34,920 nucleotides of DNA. It comes from Phycisphaeraceae bacterium (lineage in GTDB: Bacteria; Planctomycetota; Phycisphaerae; Phycisphaerales; Phycisphaeraceae). This document shows positions 22,144 to 31,798 of the stretch, piece by piece. The first letter of the stretch is position 1, and every line of letters begins with the position of its first letter. The position numbers and the translations under genes were made by a program. The notes under the pieces were generated by a model. It was not told the DNA's origin, did not search any database, and saw only the letters and a program-made list of their open reading frames with translations. The stretch is from contig JANQKT010000205.1 of assembly GCA_028280965.1 (NCBI GenBank), forward strand, positions 1 through 34,920, in the 5' to 3' direction.

Positions 22144-23070
22144 TCACAAACCCTCGAACGCCCGCACAATCGCGTCTGCGGTGGCCTGGTTCTCAAAGTA
22201 GCGCAGGTGCGACCGCAGGAACACCCCGCCGCGCAGGCGCGAGCGCGTCGCCCGCACGCTCACATCGATCGGCGGCGACCCATCGTGCAACCGAAACACC
22301 TCGTCCGTCGCGAACGCCAGCACATCGTATTCATCCCAGACATTGGTCCACTGCCCGACCGACCCCGGAAGCGGCACGGGATCGCCCTCGTAGGGCGGGA
22401 CACCCGCGCGGGGGTCCAGCAGGTGGAAGAACGCCGGCTGGCTGCCCATCGTGACGAACGATTCGATGTGCAAGGGGTTCTCGTCGGCGCACGCCATGTC
22501 GAACGCGACGACCCCGCCCAGCGAGTGCGCGACGACCTTGACCGGCCGACCGGCCGAGCCCGCGTCCGCGCCCAGCTCGCGCTCGATCACCGCGCGCACG
22601 CGCTGATGGATCTTCTGCCGGTAGGTGTGGCTCTGGTAGACGATGACATCCGCGATAAACGGCAGGGTCTGCTGGGTCAGCCACAGGCGGGCGTCCTGGA
22701 ACTTGTCGCCCAGGTACCCGTGGACGCGCGAGCGGGCGTCGCGGCTGCGCTGCTTGAAGGCCTTGTCGATCGCCTTGGATTTCTTGCGGTCGCCCCTGCG
22801 TCGCTCGATCCAGGCCCGGGCCTTGCCCGCCCCGCGCACCGCCGGCCGGGCGACGGCCTCGTGGACCATCTCCGAGAACCCGCCGGCGCTGACCGGATAC
22901 TTGCCGATAGCTTTGTGCAGATACGTGTCGTCCGCGCCTAGGTCGCCCCAGTACACGGGGACGAGCTGGTACTGCTCACCGATGAGCACGTTGAGCACCG
23001 CCGCGTAGTTGGCGACCTTCTCTTCGCTGCGCATCGCGATGCCATGGATGAGTAGAACCTTCTCGGGCAT
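22144..23070 (-). CDS. Alpha/beta hydrolase (lipase-like)
   Basis: This 308-residue protein has the alpha/beta hydrolase start VLLIHGIAMR and the nucleophile elbow VVAHSLGG with Ser183. Likely acid and base residues are the Asp in NVWDEYDVLAF and the His in FLRSHLRYF near the C-terminus. A basic, helix-rich insertion (about 80-150, RRRGDRKKSKAIDKAFKQR) could be a lid or a surface patch. There is no signal peptide, so it is probably cytoplasmic. The substrate is unknown. ATG 23070 is chosen because it begins the hydrolase fold and has a TAAACC box 11 nt upstream; GTG 23103 would include that box in the gene. Confidence 0.8.
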   Translation of the reverse strand: MPEKVLLIHGIAMRSEEKVANYAAVLNVLIGEQYQLVPVYWGDLGADDTYLHKAIGKYPVSAGGFSEMVHEAVARPAVRGAGKARAWIERRRGDRKKSKAIDKAFKQRSRDARSRVHGYLGDKFQDARLWLTQQTLPFIADVIVYQSHTYRQKIHQRVRAVIERELGADAGSAGRPVKVVAHSLGGVVAFDMACADENPLHIESFVTMGSQPAFFHLLDPRAGVPPYEGDPVPLPGSVGQWTNVWDEYDVLAFATDEVFRLHDGSPPIDVSVRATRSRLRGGVFLRSHLRYFENQATADAIVRAFEGL

Positions 23071-23118
23071 AGGATCCAGATGGTTTAGCGGGCGACGCGA
23101 CACAGATCATCTTTCGCG

Positions 23119-24642
23119 CTATCCCTGCAGTTTGTCCTTGATCATCCCCGTCACCTGCTGCGGGTTGGCCGAGCCTTTGCTCAGGCGCATGACCTGGCCG
23201 AGCAGCGCGTTGATCGCCTTGTCCTTGCCGGCCTTCACATCCTCGACGCTCCTGGCCATCTTCGGGTTCGCGAGCACCTCGTCCACCCAGGCCTCCAGGG
23301 CGCTGTCGTCCTGGACCTGGACCCAGTTGTTCGCCTCGGCGAGCTGCTCAGCGGGGTCGTCGCTATCGGCACAGGCGGCCAACAGGTTGTCAACCACGCT
23401 CGAACCGATCCTGCCTGCTTTCGACAGGGTCAGCACGCCGGCGACCTGGCCCGCGCTGATGCCCAGCGCATCGGGCAGCACGCCCTTTTCATTCGCCAGC
23501 TTGCTCAGGTTGTTGCGCATGAGTTTGGCCGCGGCAACCGCGTCCGCGCCGGCGGTCAGGATGGCTTCATAAAAACGCGTCGTCGCGGGCTCGTCGATGA
23601 TCGCCTTCGCGTCGATCTCTTTTAGGCCGAGCTCGCCGGTGTAGCGCCGCAAACGCGCGAGCGGCAGCTCGACCATCTGCGCCCGGACGCGGTCCATCAT
23701 CTCATCCGTCACCTCGACCTCGCACAGGTCCGGGTCGGGGAAATAGCGGTACTCGTCCGCGTCTTCCTTCTCACGCTGGGGCGTGGTGACGAGATTCACA
23801 TCATCCCAGCCGCGCGTCGATTTCGCGCGGGCGCCCATGACCTTGCCGTCTTTCAGCCACTGCTCGACCTGGCGTTCGTGCTCGTGCATGATCGCGCCGT
23901 GCACGGCCTTGAAGCTGTTAAGGTTCTTGATCTCGACGACCGGCGTCTTGAACGTCTCGCCGTCCTTCTCAATGACGACGTTGATGTTCGGCTCGAAACG
24001 CATGTGGCCTTTTTGCATGATGCCCTGCGTCACCCCCAGGTGCCGGCAGATGTCGCGCAGCATCTGCCCGAAGGCCACGGCCTGGTCGGCGGAGTCGAAG
24101 TCCGGCTCGGTCACGATCTCTAAGAGCGGCGTGCCCGCGCGGTTGAGGTCAACCAATGAACCGTCGGAGAACCCGCCGCCCGGGAGTTCGTGCAGCAGCT
24201 TGCCCGCGTCTTCTTCGAGGTGGGCGCGCGTGATGCGGATTGTCTTGGTTGCATCCCGGCCAGGGATATCAAGCGAACCCTCGCCGCAGATCGGCTCGTC
24301 GTACTGGCTGATCTGGTAGTTCTTCGGGAGGTCCGGGTACCAGTAGCTCTTGCGGTCCCACTTGGTATGTGTCGCGATGTCGCAGTTCAGCGCCAGGCCG
24401 ACGAGGATCGACATCTCGACGGCCTGCTCGTTGATCACCGGCAGCGTGCCGGGCATGCCGATGACGACCGGCGAGAGCAGTGTGTTCGGCTCGCTATTCA
24501 AAAACTCGGGGTGGGCGACGTTGGGCGCGTCGGTCCACATCTTCGAGCGGGTGTCGAGCTCGACATGGATTTCCATGCCGGCCATGAGCCTGGTCTTCAG
24601 GCCGTAGGGCGCACCGGGGTCGTTTCCGGGGGTAATCGTCAT
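23119..24642 (-). CDS. gatB: Aspartyl/glutamyl-tRNA amidotransferase subunit B
   Basis: This 507-residue subunit of the GatCAB complex converts misacylated Glu-tRNA(Gln) or Asp-tRNA(Asn) to the cognate aminoacyl-tRNA in the cytoplasm. The N-terminal cradle domain is complete (AGMEIHVELDTRSKMW, VIGMPGTLPVINEQAV, KSYWYPDLPKNYQISQYD), followed by the RYFPDPDLCEVEV segment and the C-terminal YqeY-like tail domain (about 350-507). Length matches the usual 470-510. gatA and gatC are not adjacent. ATG 24642 is 6 nt after a TAAAAT box, so the mRNA is predicted to be leaderless; there is no ribosome site. Confidence 0.97.
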   Translation of the reverse strand: MTITPGNDPGAPYGLKTRLMAGMEIHVELDTRSKMWTDAPNVAHPEFLNSEPNTLLSPVVIGMPGTLPVINEQAVEMSILVGLALNCDIATHTKWDRKSYWYPDLPKNYQISQYDEPICGEGSLDIPGRDATKTIRITRAHLEEDAGKLLHELPGGGFSDGSLVDLNRAGTPLLEIVTEPDFDSADQAVAFGQMLRDICRHLGVTQGIMQKGHMRFEPNINVVIEKDGETFKTPVVEIKNLNSFKAVHGAIMHEHERQVEQWLKDGKVMGARAKSTRGWDDVNLVTTPQREKEDADEYRYFPDPDLCEVEVTDEMMDRVRAQMVELPLARLRRYTGELGLKEIDAKAIIDEPATTRFYEAILTAGADAVAAAKLMRNNLSKLANEKGVLPDALGISAGQVAGVLTLSKAGRIGSSVVDNLLAACADSDDPAEQLAEANNWVQVQDDSALEAWVDEVLANPKMARSVEDVKAGKDKAINALLGQVMRLSKGSANPQQVTGMIKDKLQG

Positions 24643-24648
24643 GGCGGG

Positions 24649-24654
24649 ATTTTA
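24649..24654 (-). promoter_or_regulatory. TAAAAT box of gatB (leaderless)
   Basis: On the minus strand TAAAAT then 6 nt then ATG. Transcription would start at the initiator codon. Confidence 0.5.
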
Positions 24655-24692
24655 CTGCCCCCGGCAGATTGTGTAGCCCCATTGAGTCGGTT

Positions 24693-25838
24693 TTAAGGCG
24701 CTGGTACCAGGCCGGGATAGGCCTGTTCGAGCAGTTCAAAGAACGTCTGCCGGTCGGCGAGGCCGGGCAGCACCCGGCCGGCGAGGATCAGGCGCGGGAC
24801 GGCGCGTCGGCCGTTGAACTCGGCGTTTTCGTAGACCCAGCCGTTGGTCTGAAGGGTCTCATCGATGCGCGGGTCAGTGAGGGCCGTATCCAGCTGCTCG
24901 GCATCGGCGTAGCGCTCGGCGATGGCGCGGGCTTCATCGAGATAGCGTGCCGGCATGCCGCTGGGATCGGGAAAATGCTCTGCGTGCTCAACGAGTTCTC
25001 GATCAAACACGGCAAACTGCGCCGGCTCCGTCAACCAAACGGCCAGCGCGAGCCGGGCGAGCTCGCAGGATGTCTTGCTGTGCGGGCCCGCTGATCTTGC
25101 GCCGGGGTTGCACGCCGGGTCGAGCGCGGTGGGCAGCATGACGGCGGCGAGCCGGCCGTCGTAGTGCTCGACCGCGTCGGCGACCATGCGGTGGGCGTCG
25201 CGGCAGAAGGCGCAGTTGTAGTCGAACAGAAGCGCCATGACGTGCGGCGCATCCGGGTCGCCGAGGGTCGGCGCGGCAGCGGGGTCGAAGTTGTCAAAGA
25301 TGACACCCCCATCTTCGAACGATGGCGCGGGCGGCGCGACAAGAAGTTGCAATGCGATCATGCCTAGGGCGGGGAGTGTGCCGAACAAGGGCAGCTTCCC
25401 GCTCGCGCGCCGAAGCGCAAGCACCGCAATGACCAGCGAGCAGGCGTGCGCAGCCATGCAGTAGGTGCAAAAGCCACGGAGGACAAAGAGCTGGAGCGCG
25501 ATGAACCAGAGCGCGCTGAGCCCCGCCACGATCCCGACGAAGGCGATGATCCGCCAGGCGCCGTCGCGGTGGCGCTCGGGGCGGCTCGGACCGGCGTGGA
25601 TCGAGGCGGCGAGGACGACGAGGTAGGCCCCGACCGCGAATGCCGACACCGGCAGGCCCAGCACCTGCGACCAGCGCGAGCCGAGGACCGCGTTGCACCC
25701 GCCCGCGCCCTCGCCGCATCCGGGCACGGTCTGTCCGGTGATCACGAGGTACATCAGGTAGGCGGCGATCGCCAGGCCGCAGAGCGCTATGGCGCGCAGG
25801 ACTAGCAGGGCTCGGTCGCGTCGCGGCGTGGCATCCAT
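24693..25838 (-). CDS. VKOR-DsbA fusion, disulfide bond formation protein
   Basis: This 381-residue membrane protein joins a vitamin K epoxide reductase (VKOR) domain to a DsbA-like thioredoxin domain, so quinone-linked oxidase and disulfide donor are on one chain. The VKOR part (about 10-175) has four or five helices, the loop cysteines Cys41 and Cys48 (PGCGEGAGGC), the conserved Ser-Trp region (SRWSQVLGLPVS) and the active CxxC in GFCTYCMAAH. The thioredoxin part (about 195-381) has the redox motif NCAFC in FDYNCAFCRDAHRM and a cis-Pro in AVPRLILAG. It oxidises exported proteins outside the cytoplasmic membrane. ATG 25838 is preferred to GTG 25841, because a TAAACT box ends 6 nt before it. 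Confidence 0.93.
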   Translation of the reverse strand: MDATPRRDRALLVLRAIALCGLAIAAYLMYLVITGQTVPGCGEGAGGCNAVLGSRWSQVLGLPVSAFAVGAYLVVLAASIHAGPSRPERHRDGAWRIIAFVGIVAGLSALWFIALQLFVLRGFCTYCMAAHACSLVIAVLALRRASGKLPLFGTLPALGMIALQLLVAPPAPSFEDGGVIFDNFDPAAAPTLGDPDAPHVMALLFDYNCAFCRDAHRMVADAVEHYDGRLAAVMLPTALDPACNPGARSAGPHSKTSCELARLALAVWLTEPAQFAVFDRELVEHAEHFPDPSGMPARYLDEARAIAERYADAEQLDTALTDPRIDETLQTNGWVYENAEFNGRRAVPRLILAGRVLPGLADRQTFFELLEQAYPGLVPAP

Positions 25839-25844
25839 CACGAC

Positions 25845-25850
25845 AGTTTA
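25845..25850 (-). promoter_or_regulatory. TAAACT box of the VKOR fusion gene (leaderless)
   Basis: On the minus strand TAAACT, 6 nt, then ATG 25838. The box lies in the 18-nt gap after the threonine ammonia-lyase stop, so this gene probably has its own start of transcription. Confidence 0.5.
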
Positions 25851-25856
25851 AAAAGT

Positions 25857-27089
25857 TCACTGCCCCTGGTCGTGCATAGACATCTCAAACCCCTCTTCGC
25901 TCAGCCGCGTGTGCAGCTGCTCGATGTGTGACCGGTTGCGCGTTTCGACCGTACAGACCACCGAAACCGACGCGGTCTCGTCACCGCCAAACACGCGGTC
26001 GTGCGCGATATCGATGACGCTGACGCCTTCGTCGGCGAGGATCGTTGTGAACGCCGACAGCCCGCCGGGGCGGTCGGAGATGTGGGCGCTGAACCGGCAT
26101 AGCCGGCCGTCGGCGGCGAGGCCGCGCTGGATGATCCGGCCGAGCATGGTCGTGTCGATGTTGCCGCCGCAGAGGATCGTTGCGACGCGCTTGCCCTTGC
26201 AACCATCGAGCGCGCCGGATAACGCCGCGGCAACACCCGCGGCGCCCGCGCCCTCGACAACTGCTTTCTCCATCTCGGCCAGGCGGAGGATCGCGAGCGC
26301 GGTGTGGTGTTCGCCCACCTGCACCACCCGGTCGATCAGCGGCGCGCCGACCGCGAACGCGTTCTCGCCGACCACCGGCACGGCCAAACCGTCGGCGAGC
26401 GTTGGCTTCATCTCTGCACGCACCGGCCTACCCGCCTTGAGCGCCGCGGTAAAGCTCGCGGCGTGAGCCGGCTCGACGCCGATGATCTCGATATCAGGCT
26501 TGATCGACTTCGCCGCCAGGGCGACGCCGGCGATCAGCCCCCCGCCGCCGACGGGCACAACGATCGCGTCCAGGTCCGGGTGCTGATCTAACAGTTCCAG
26601 CCCGATGGTGCCGGCCCCGGCGATGATGGCCGGGTCGTCGTAGCCGTTGATATACGCCAGGCCGCGCTGTTCGACGAGCGTCGTTGCGTGGTCTTTGCAG
26701 TCACCGATGTGCTCGCCGTGCAGGACGACCTCGGCCCCGAAGCCGCGGCAGTTCTCGACCTTGATAATCGGCGCAAAGGTCGGCATCACGACCGTGACGG
26801 GCACGCCGAGCTGCTGGCCGTGATAGGCCAGCGCGAGGGCGTGGTTGCCCGCGGACGCGGCGATGACGCCCGCCTGTTTCTGCTTGTCATCCAGGAGCAT
26901 CAGCGCGTTGCGGGCGCCGCGCTCTTTGAACGAGCCGGTCGCCTGGCGGTGCTCACGCTTGAGGACCAGGTCGAACCCGACCAGCGGGCTGAGCCAGCCG
27001 CTACGCAGCGCCGGCGTGCGCTGGACACCATCGGCGATGCGCTCGGCGGCGGCGCGGATATCATCTATCGTCACAACCGGATCGGGCAT
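25857..27089 (-). CDS. ilvA: Threonine ammonia-lyase with ACT domain
   Basis: This 410-residue PLP enzyme deaminates threonine to 2-oxobutanoate, the first step towards isoleucine. The cofactor lysine is Lys55 in ATGSFKERGARNAL; the phosphate-binding glycine loop (VPVGGGGLIAGVA) and the ASAGNHALALAYHG block are present. The C-terminal ACT domain (about 330-405, after SAHISDRPGGLSAFTTILAD) suggests amino-acid feedback. One ACT domain and about 400 residues fit the TdcB/short IlvA type; biosynthetic versus catabolic use cannot be decided. ATG 27089 follows a TAAACT box by 6 nt, inside the end of queC, and has no ribosome site. Confidence 0.95.
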   Translation of the reverse strand: MPDPVVTIDDIRAAAERIADGVQRTPALRSGWLSPLVGFDLVLKREHRQATGSFKERGARNALMLLDDKQKQAGVIAASAGNHALALAYHGQQLGVPVTVVMPTFAPIIKVENCRGFGAEVVLHGEHIGDCKDHATTLVEQRGLAYINGYDDPAIIAGAGTIGLELLDQHPDLDAIVVPVGGGGLIAGVALAAKSIKPDIEIIGVEPAHAASFTAALKAGRPVRAEMKPTLADGLAVPVVGENAFAVGAPLIDRVVQVGEHHTALAILRLAEMEKAVVEGAGAAGVAAALSGALDGCKGKRVATILCGGNIDTTMLGRIIQRGLAADGRLCRFSAHISDRPGGLSAFTTILADEGVSVIDIAHDRVFGGDETASVSVVCTVETRNRSHIEQLHTRLSEEGFEMSMHDQGQ

Positions 27090-27095
27090 CGTCGG

Positions 27096-27101
27096 AGTTT
27101 A
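27096..27101 (-). promoter_or_regulatory. TAAACT box of ilvA (leaderless)
   Basis: On the minus strand TAAACT, 6 nt, ATG 27089. It overlaps the queC stop codon region. Confidence 0.5.
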
Positions 27102-27809
27102 CCGGTCCAGCGCCGGGTCCGTCATCCCCAACGATTTAAACGCCTCGATCCGCAGGTGACACGCGTCACAGTGCTCGCAGGGCCGCCCCTCTTCGGTCGG
27201 GTCGTAACACGTGTGCGTCCGCGCGTAATCGACGCCGAGCGCCAGGCCGCGCTCGATAATCTGTGGCTTGGTCAGTTCGATGAGCGGGGCGTGGACCGTG
27301 ATACGCTGGCCCTCGACACCGGCCTTGGTCGCGAGGTTGGCGAGCGTTTGGAACGCAGCGATGAACTCGGGGCGGCAGTCCGGGTAGCCGGAGTAGTCCA
27401 CCGCGTTGACGCCGATGAAGATGTCGTGCGCGCCCAGCACCTCGGCCAGCCCGAGCGCATAGCTGAGGAAGACCGTGTTGCGCGCAGGGACGTACGTCAC
27501 GGGGATGCCCTTGGCGATCTGCTCGTCGCTGCGATCCTTGGGCACAGGCAGCGCATCGTCCGTCAGCGCGCTGCCGCCGAAGGCGCCCAGATCGACGCGC
27601 ACGACGCGGTGGCTGGCGGCGGCCATGTGCCCGGCGAGGTCGGCGGCGGCGGCGAGCTCGACGCGCTGCTTCTGCCCGTAATCGAAGCTGATCGCGTGGC
27701 AGATAAAGCCCTCTGCGAGTGCGAGCGCGAGTGTTGTCGCCGAGTCGAGCCCGCCGGACAGCAGCACGACGGCGTGCCGGGTTGTGTCGGGGTCAGTAGC
27801 CGGGGTCAT
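27099..27809 (-). CDS. queC: 7-cyano-7-deazaguanine synthase
   Basis: This 236-residue cytoplasmic enzyme uses ATP and ammonia to convert 7-carboxy-7-deazaguanine to preQ0 in queuosine synthesis. It has the PP-loop ATP site ([18 protein letters not shown]), the [11 protein letters not shown] and [14 protein letters not shown] blocks, and the C-terminal zinc cluster [18 protein letters not shown] (four cysteines). Its ATG lies inside the 3' end of the RDD gene, a 17-nt overlap in another frame. This implies translational coupling to that gene. queD, queE and queF are not in the window. Confidence 0.96.
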   Translation of the reverse strand: MTPATDPDTTRHAVVLLSGGLDSATTLALALAEGFICHAISFDYGQKQRVELAAAADLAGHMAAASHRVVRVDLGAFGGSALTDDALPVPKDRSDEQIAKGIPVTYVPARNTVFLSYALGLAEVLGAHDIFIGVNAVDYSGYPDCRPEFIAAFQTLANLATKAGVEGQRITVHAPLIELTKPQIIERGLALGVDYARTHTCYDPTEEGRPCEHCDACHLRIEAFKSLGMTDPALDR

Positions 27810-29754
27810 CGTCCTGCTCGTTTTCGTCGCGTGCTTCGGGCTCGTGCATGACCACGAGCGTCTTGGCGAGGATGTCGCCCAGCCGCTGCCGCGCCGGGCT
27901 GATCACCATGAGCATCAGCATCAGCGGCGCGAACAGGTCGAAGGCGCGTGACAGCGCGCGTGTCAGCGACGGGCCGGGCGGCGCGGGCTTGCCCGTCAGG
28001 TCCGCGACGTACAGGCCGGTGAACCACTTGCCGATCGACCGGGCGGTGATGAACTCGAAGAGCGTCGTGTGTGCGACGGTGACGGCGATGACCAGGAAGC
28101 CCGGGCGCATCGCCGGCAGCACCTTCTCGACGCCGTTGCCCGGCCAGAAGAGGATCGTCTGGTTGATCGTGATGTCGTAGACCAGTCCCGCGACCCAGAA
28201 GCCGGGGGCGAGGTCGATCAGGCCGGCGACAAAACGCCTGCCGAAGCTCGCGAGCACGACACCTTCTTTCAGTTCGAGCTGGTCGCCGCGCGGGGCCTGG
28301 CGGAAGAAGAGCATCATCATGACCATCGCCGTGATGAACGCGCCGATCTGGATGAGGCGGTCGGCGTTGTCCTCCATGCGTGACGGCCGGGCCTCGTAGA
28401 GCACAACGATGCCGTTGTCTTCTTCGCTATCGACGATGGGCTGCCCGCCGAGGTCCATCGCGACCAGGCCGGCGACGGGACGGATCGGGTCGGTGTCTGC
28501 CTCGTTCTGTTCCAGCTTTGGCCCCGGGCGTCCGACGAGCGCGATGCCGCCGCGCCAGGGCACGGCCGCCCAGTTCGATCGGCCGTTGGTCGGCAGGTCG
28601 ATCGTCCCGAGCCGCGTGGCGCCGGCGACGCGCAGCAACGACGCCCGCACCGAGACCATCTGGTCCGAGCGCATGCGCTCGGCGGTGGGCACGACCTGCT
28701 TGTTGACCAGCGTCGCCGACCACTGGCCGCATACCGGCGGGCTGAGGACGACGCGGTGCTCGGCCCAAGCGGGCGATTCATCCGCGTCATCCGACGACGG
28801 CATCGGTTGGTAACGGATCAGCTCGCCGATCGCGGCCCCCGCCCTGCTACGCTCGGCGATGATGCTCGGCCGGTCGTCGCCATCGCGGAACAGCAGCGCC
28901 GCCCGCCGCGGGGCACCGAAGCCCTCGGGCACCGGCTCGGCGACCCACTTGCCGCCGCTGAGGTGGATCAGCCGATACGCCGGGGTGCGCGGCGCGGGCG
29001 GCTGTTGGGTCTCGACGGGCTCACCGGGTTGCGTATCGGCCGTCACAGTTTCGTCGGTGTCCGTGGTGCGCGTGCCAGGCGTGTCAATCGGCACGCCGCC
29101 TCCTTCGCCTGCATGGTCACTCGCGCTATCATCCGACTCGGGCTGTTGTTGCTGGGGGTTGTCGCTTGGCGCCTCTTTGTCCTTCGCGTCACCGGGCTTG
29201 AGCTCAAACCCCTCGGGCAGACCCAGCGCGCGGTTGAGCGCCTCGGGGTCGTCCTCTGTCTGGCGGAGCGCGCGGGCCGCGCCGTCCAGCTTGTCCAGCG
29301 TCTGCTCCGACTCGACACGGACCAGCGCCCACGGGCCGCGTTTACCCAGCGTGATCGACATCAGCGCGCAGCCGTCGGGCAACGACGGCAGAGGCTTGCT
29401 TGCGCCAACCCATTTGCGCTGCAGCTCCGACCACACCGGGCGGATGACCTCGATCCGCCGGTCGGCGAGGACCAGCAGCAGCCGGCCGTCCCCCGCTGTG
29501 ATCCCGCGCGGCATCAGCTCGCCGGTCAGGCGGTCGAACTCGACCAGCTGCCCACGCTTGCCGTCCGGGCCGAGGTGGTAGACAATCAGGCCCGGCTCAT
29601 CCTCGGGCTCGGGGTCTTCGATGACCAGCCAGAGGTGCTCGCCGTCGCTGGCCGCATCCAGATCGCCCGCCGAGGCGCTGCGGTCGGGCCCAAACAGCAT
29701 CAGCAAGGCCAGCGTAACCGCGGCACACAGGTTGGATAAAGGCATCGGTCGCAT
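27793..29754 (-). CDS. Exported membrane protein with C-terminal RDD domain
   Basis: This 653-residue protein has a signal peptide (about 1-29, ending SASAG), a long extracytoplasmic part and a C-terminal RDD domain. Residues about 30-170 and 270-440 contain short repeats that look like propeller blades ([30 protein letters not shown]). They are separated by a disordered Gln/Asp/Thr-rich segment (about 185-265). A hydrophobic helix follows (about 470-490, [15 protein letters not shown]), then RDD (about 510-640) with [32 protein letters not shown] and [12 protein letters not shown]. The function of RDD proteins is mostly unknown; some act in sodium/proton exchange. The 3' end overlaps queC. 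ATG 29745 is an alternative start. Confidence 0.85.
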   Translation of the reverse strand: MRPMPLSNLCAAVTLALLMLFGPDRSASAGDLDAASDGEHLWLVIEDPEPEDEPGLIVYHLGPDGKRGQLVEFDRLTGELMPRGITAGDGRLLLVLADRRIEVIRPVWSELQRKWVGASKPLPSLPDGCALMSITLGKRGPWALVRVESEQTLDKLDGAARALRQTEDDPEALNRALGLPEGFELKPGDAKDKEAPSDNPQQQQPESDDSASDHAGEGGGVPIDTPGTRTTDTDETVTADTQPGEPVETQQPPAPRTPAYRLIHLSGGKWVAEPVPEGFGAPRRAALLFRDGDDRPSIIAERSRAGAAIGELIRYQPMPSSDDADESPAWAEHRVVLSPPVCGQWSATLVNKQVVPTAERMRSDQMVSVRASLLRVAGATRLGTIDLPTNGRSNWAAVPWRGGIALVGRPGPKLEQNEADTDPIRPVAGLVAMDLGGQPIVDSEEDNGIVVLYEARPSRMEDNADRLIQIGAFITAMVMMMLFFRQAPRGDQLELKEGVVLASFGRRFVAGLIDLAPGFWVAGLVYDITINQTILFWPGNGVEKVLPAMRPGFLVIAVTVAHTTLFEFITARSIGKWFTGLYVADLTGKPAPPGPSLTRALSRAFDLFAPLMLMLMVISPARQRLGDILAKTLVVMHEPEARDENEQDDDPGY

Positions 29755-29850
29755 GCGTTGGCGGCAGCCTACTGGATCGGCCGGCCCGTTGCGCGTCGCG
29801 GGCGACCGGTGTCAGGGCGATCGCATCGGATCTATCGTTTCCGCAGATCA

Positions 29851-29961
29851 GCCGCGGAGCTACGCTCCGCCGGCAAAGTGTGACACGTGCACCAGGATGA
29901 ATCGCTTGCTGAGGACACGACCAGCCTGCGATAACGCGCCGGCGAAGCGTAGCTCCGCGGC
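29851..29961. repeat. Long palindromic element upstream of cdsA
   Basis: GCCGCGGAGCTACGCT (29851-29866) and AGCGTAGCTCCGCGGC (29946-29961) are exact 16-bp arms. Inside them a second arm pair GCCGGC (29869-29874 and 29938-29943) continues the stem after a 2-nt mismatch; the centre is about 63 nt. CAGAT/ATCTG-like bases extend it outward. It lies between the divergent RDD and cdsA genes and looks like a palindromic (REP/MITE-type) repeat. Confidence 0.75.
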
Positions 29962-30001
29962 TATCTGGAATCAGGTGCGATCGCCCGGTACCCGCTGCGG
30001 G

Positions 30002-30007
30002 TACCAT
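30002..30007 (+). promoter_or_regulatory. TACCAT box of cdsA (leaderless)
   Basis: TACCAT is followed after 7 nt by ATG 30015. This favours 30015 over ATG 30006, which overlaps the box. Confidence 0.4.
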
Positions 30008-30014
30008 GCCGCCG

Positions 30015-30848
30015 ATGCTCAAGCACCGCCTGATCTTCGGCCCGATCCTGATCGCGCTTTTGCTCGGCGTCCTCTGGCTGGATGAGTGGGCCAGCGCCGA
30101 GCAGCACACCCGCGCGGGGCTGGCCATGCTGGTGGTGCTGGTCTTGCCGGGCATCTTCCTCGCGGCGCGGGAGCTGGAGCGACTGTTCAGGGCCAAGGCG
30201 GTGCCGGCGGACTACCGCGTGCTGTTTACGGCAGGGGCGCTCGGATGCGTGGGTGTCTATGCCGTGGCGCACGGCGCGGCCCCGATGATCGTGCCCTCGC
30301 TCGCGGTCGTGGCGCTGATGCACGCGGTGGTCGCGAAGTGGCTGCGCAAACGCGTGCAGGACACGACCCCCGCCGCGGCGTCGTCGATCCTTACCTTCGT
30401 GTACCTGGGGCTGATGCCCGGCCTGCTGCTGGCGATCCGCGTCGAGCACACGGCCTGGGTCCTGGGCGCGGTCCTGCTGACCACCAAGTCCTGCGACATC
30501 GGGGCCTACTTCACCGGCCGGGCCATCGGCCGCCGCAAGCTCATCCCCTGGCTGAGCCCCGGCAAGACGTGGGAGGGGCTCTTCGGCGGGCTGCTCTTCG
30601 CATCGCTCGTCTCCTTAACGACGCTCACCCCCGCCGCGGGCCTGCACTGGGCCTACGCCCTGCTGGCCGGCTTCGCGATCGCGGGCGTCGGCCAGGTCGG
30701 CGACCTGCTCGCCTCCATGCTCAAGCGGGACGCCGCGGTCAAGGACTCGGGGTCCTCGGTGCCCGGCTTCGGCGGGTTCCTGGACGTCTTTGACTCGCCC
30801 CTGCTCTCGGGCGTGGCGGCCTACTGGCTGCTCGCGGTGGCGGCATAA
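30015..30848 (+). CDS. cdsA: Phosphatidate cytidylyltransferase
   Basis: This 277-residue integral membrane enzyme makes CDP-diacylglycerol from phosphatidate and CTP, the branch point for phospholipids. Many hydrophobic segments are visible across the chain. The CDP-alcohol signature region is recognisable near the C-terminus: QVGDLLASMLKRDAAVKDSG, then VPGFGGFLDVFDS. In most CdsA proteins the last part reads PGHGGxxDRxDS, so His and Arg are replaced here by Phe and Val, while the Asp residues are kept. The central KSCDIGAYFTGRAIGRRKL and SPGKTWEG blocks are also typical. ATG 30015 is chosen because of the TACCAT box; ATG 30006 would add three residues. Confidence 0.9.
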   Translation: MLKHRLIFGPILIALLLGVLWLDEWASAEQHTRAGLAMLVVLVLPGIFLAARELERLFRAKAVPADYRVLFTAGALGCVGVYAVAHGAAPMIVPSLAVVALMHAVVAKWLRKRVQDTTPAAASSILTFVYLGLMPGLLLAIRVEHTAWVLGAVLLTTKSCDIGAYFTGRAIGRRKLIPWLSPGKTWEGLFGGLLFASLVSLTTLTPAAGLHWAYALLAGFAIAGVGQVGDLLASMLKRDAAVKDSGSSVPGFGGFLDVFDSPLLSGVAAYWLLAVAA

Positions 30849-31124
30849 GCTCCGTGGCGGGAGCCCGGAGCAGGGATCAACGGGCTTGGGCAACGCCGAA
30901 AAGCACGTTGCTACCGACAGCCCCAAGACCCCGCCAAGAGCTATCAAGGCAATAGACGCCCCGATTTCTCCAAACCCCCTGTTGCCCCCGTGCGATCCCA
31001 CCGATAACCTAATAGATCGGTTCCCGCGCGGATCCCCACGGGCCACAGCCCCGATCCCCCGCGCGGGGGTGGCCGCGTTGGCCGCCACAACACAAGGACA
31101 TGACACCTTCCCGGAGCTTTCACC
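30849..31124 (+). promoter_or_regulatory. 276-nt gap with infC leader
   Basis: No convincing gene is present. The stretch contains a perfect palindrome CCCCCGCGCGGGGG (31056-31069), a possible -10 box TAACCT in front of AATAGATCGG (near 31004), and GGAG at 31113-31116 that belongs to infC. On the minus strand one hydrophobic segment can be read after a GTG, but its frame runs on into cdsA without stop, so I do not call it. Confidence 0.35.
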
Positions 31125-31748
<624 letters not shown>

Positions 31749-31770
31749 AGGGTCGTCGCAGACCAACATC

Positions 31771-31791
31771 ATTCATGTGGGGCACATGAAT
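31771..31791 (+). repeat. 9-bp hairpin after infC
   Basis: ATTCATGTG (31771-31779), loop GGG, CACATGAAT (31783-31791). It lies 22 nt after the infC stop. There is no T-run, so a terminator role is uncertain; it also sits directly before the next small gene. Confidence 0.5.
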
Positions 31792-31798
31792 ATTAAGC

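Noticed and set aside
30860..31030. Small hydrophobic protein on the minus strand after cdsA
   Set aside because: A GTG-initiated frame has one plausible membrane segment, but it has no stop before running antisense into cdsA and no good ribosome site.
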